Below the pieces are notes generated by a model that made no database searches, was not told the DNA's origin, and saw only the letters and a list, made by a program, of their open reading frames with translations. From contig CAZVDE010000067.1 in the NCBI GenBank assembly GCA_964626065.1, positions 1 through 7,474 on the forward strand: a DNA stretch of 7,474 nt, given 5' to 3'. The position numbers and the translations under genes are program-made. This stretch comes from UBA3910 sp964626065. GTDB lineage: Bacteria > Bacillota > Limnochordia > Darwinibacteriales > Darwinibacteriaceae. Of the stretch, positions 7,067 through 7,474 are shown in pieces; position 1 is the first letter of the stretch, and every line of letters starts with the position of its first letter.

Positions 7067-7164
7067 TGGCACTTCTCCTTTCTGGTGATACAAGCCGCAA
7101 GGCCTGTTTGTTCTATACATATTAGCGCTGCTTTGATATGGAATGAGACAACGTTCCCGTTTTG

Positions 7165-7210
7165 AAAAAATTGCTGCTGCAAAACGAACCGAGGTTCATT
7201 CTGCAGCAGC
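7165..7210 (-). terminator. Strong rho-independent terminator after the small membrane protein gene
   Basis: A 17-bp stem (7173-7189 with 7194-7210, two G-T pairs) has a four-base loop. It is built from GCTGCTGCA/TGCAGCAGC at the base and GAAC/GTTC at the tip, and on the minus strand AATTTTTT follows. It begins three bases after the stop codon at 7214. It separates the small gene from the downstream operon, which therefore needs its own promoter in 7067-7164. Confidence 0.9.
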
Positions 7211-7213
7211 GGT

Positions 7214-7459
7214 TTAATCTGTTTTCTTCGTGTCACCGCGTCCGGGGCTGGAGACTGTAAATTTGGTCTGGGCGATTCCCCCCCGGGGAATTGTAGTCAC
7301 GGTGGTGGGGATTCTGCTTTTTGGGTCAGAAACGGCGGCCCCCCCTTTGTGTTCCGCTTTGCTTTGGCGCCTCCCCCAGATAAACGCCGCCAGCATAAGC
7401 AGGCCAAGCAGGATAAATCCCGCTAACCCCAGCAGGATTCCGAGAATCAGGCCGGTCAT
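7214..7459 (-). CDS. Small single-pass membrane protein of unknown function
   Basis: 81 residues. Residues 3-28 are one long hydrophobic helix, GLILGILLGLAGFILLGLLM and on, followed at once by WGRRQSK. The positive residues suggest the C-terminal tail faces the cytoplasm. The ~50-residue tail is polar and probably disordered, rich in Thr, Ser, Gly and Lys (TTVTTIPRGG, GRGDTKKTD). No family is recognised. AGGAGG at the window edge (7469-7474) lies nine bases before this ATG and six before a GTG at 7462, so translation may start at either. It has its own terminator and is probably not co-transcribed with the six-cysteine operon; genes further upstream are outside the window. Confidence 0.7.
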   Translation of the reverse strand: MTGLILGILLGLAGFILLGLLMLAAFIWGRRQSKAEHKGGAAVSDPKSRIPTTVTTIPRGGIAQTKFTVSSPGRGDTKKTD

Positions 7460-7474
7460 CACCTGCCACCTCCT

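Overview
The window looks like a chromosomal contig from a Gram-positive, probably endospore-forming member of the Bacillota (Clostridia- or Limnochordia-like). This rests on AAGGGGG/AAAGGAG/AGGAGG ribosome sites 6-9 nt from starts, use of GTG and TTG starts, compact U-tailed terminators, moderately high G+C and an AroM protein of Bacillota type. The species cannot be fixed from the sequence. A run of 100 N (5961-6060) marks a scaffold gap inside a gene.

Plus strand, 1-4000. The window opens in the last ~170 codons of an M14-like zinc deacylase/desuccinylase. It is followed 15 nt later by an AroM-family protein, and the pair ends in a 10-bp hairpin at 1270. After a ~200-nt intergenic region comes a stand-alone RelA/SpoT-type HD hydrolase with an unassigned C-terminal extension. 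Next is a classical transmembrane chemoreceptor (4HB sensor, HAMP, signalling hairpin). A strong bidirectional terminator at 4002-4029 separates these genes from the convergent minus-strand genes.

Minus strand, 7474-4048. A small single-pass membrane protein comes first and is closed by a 17-bp hairpin terminator. Then comes a tight three-gene operon: (A) a 186-aa protein, (FG) a long FG-GAP beta-propeller protein, and (C) a 173-aa protein. Genes A and C are free-standing versions of the same six-cysteine, beta-rich domain that forms the C-terminus of FG, after a PPPPPP linker. A and the FG C-terminal copy are about 72% identical without a gap; C is more diverged and has lost a loop. None of the three proteins has a visible signal peptide or membrane segment.

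This operon is the most unusual part of the window. It has one integrin-alpha-like propeller carrying the domain and two free copies of the domain on either side of it, which suggests a multi-subunit assembly built on one shared interaction or structural module. I do not recognise the domain. A spore-surface or other non-Sec structural role is a hypothesis only.
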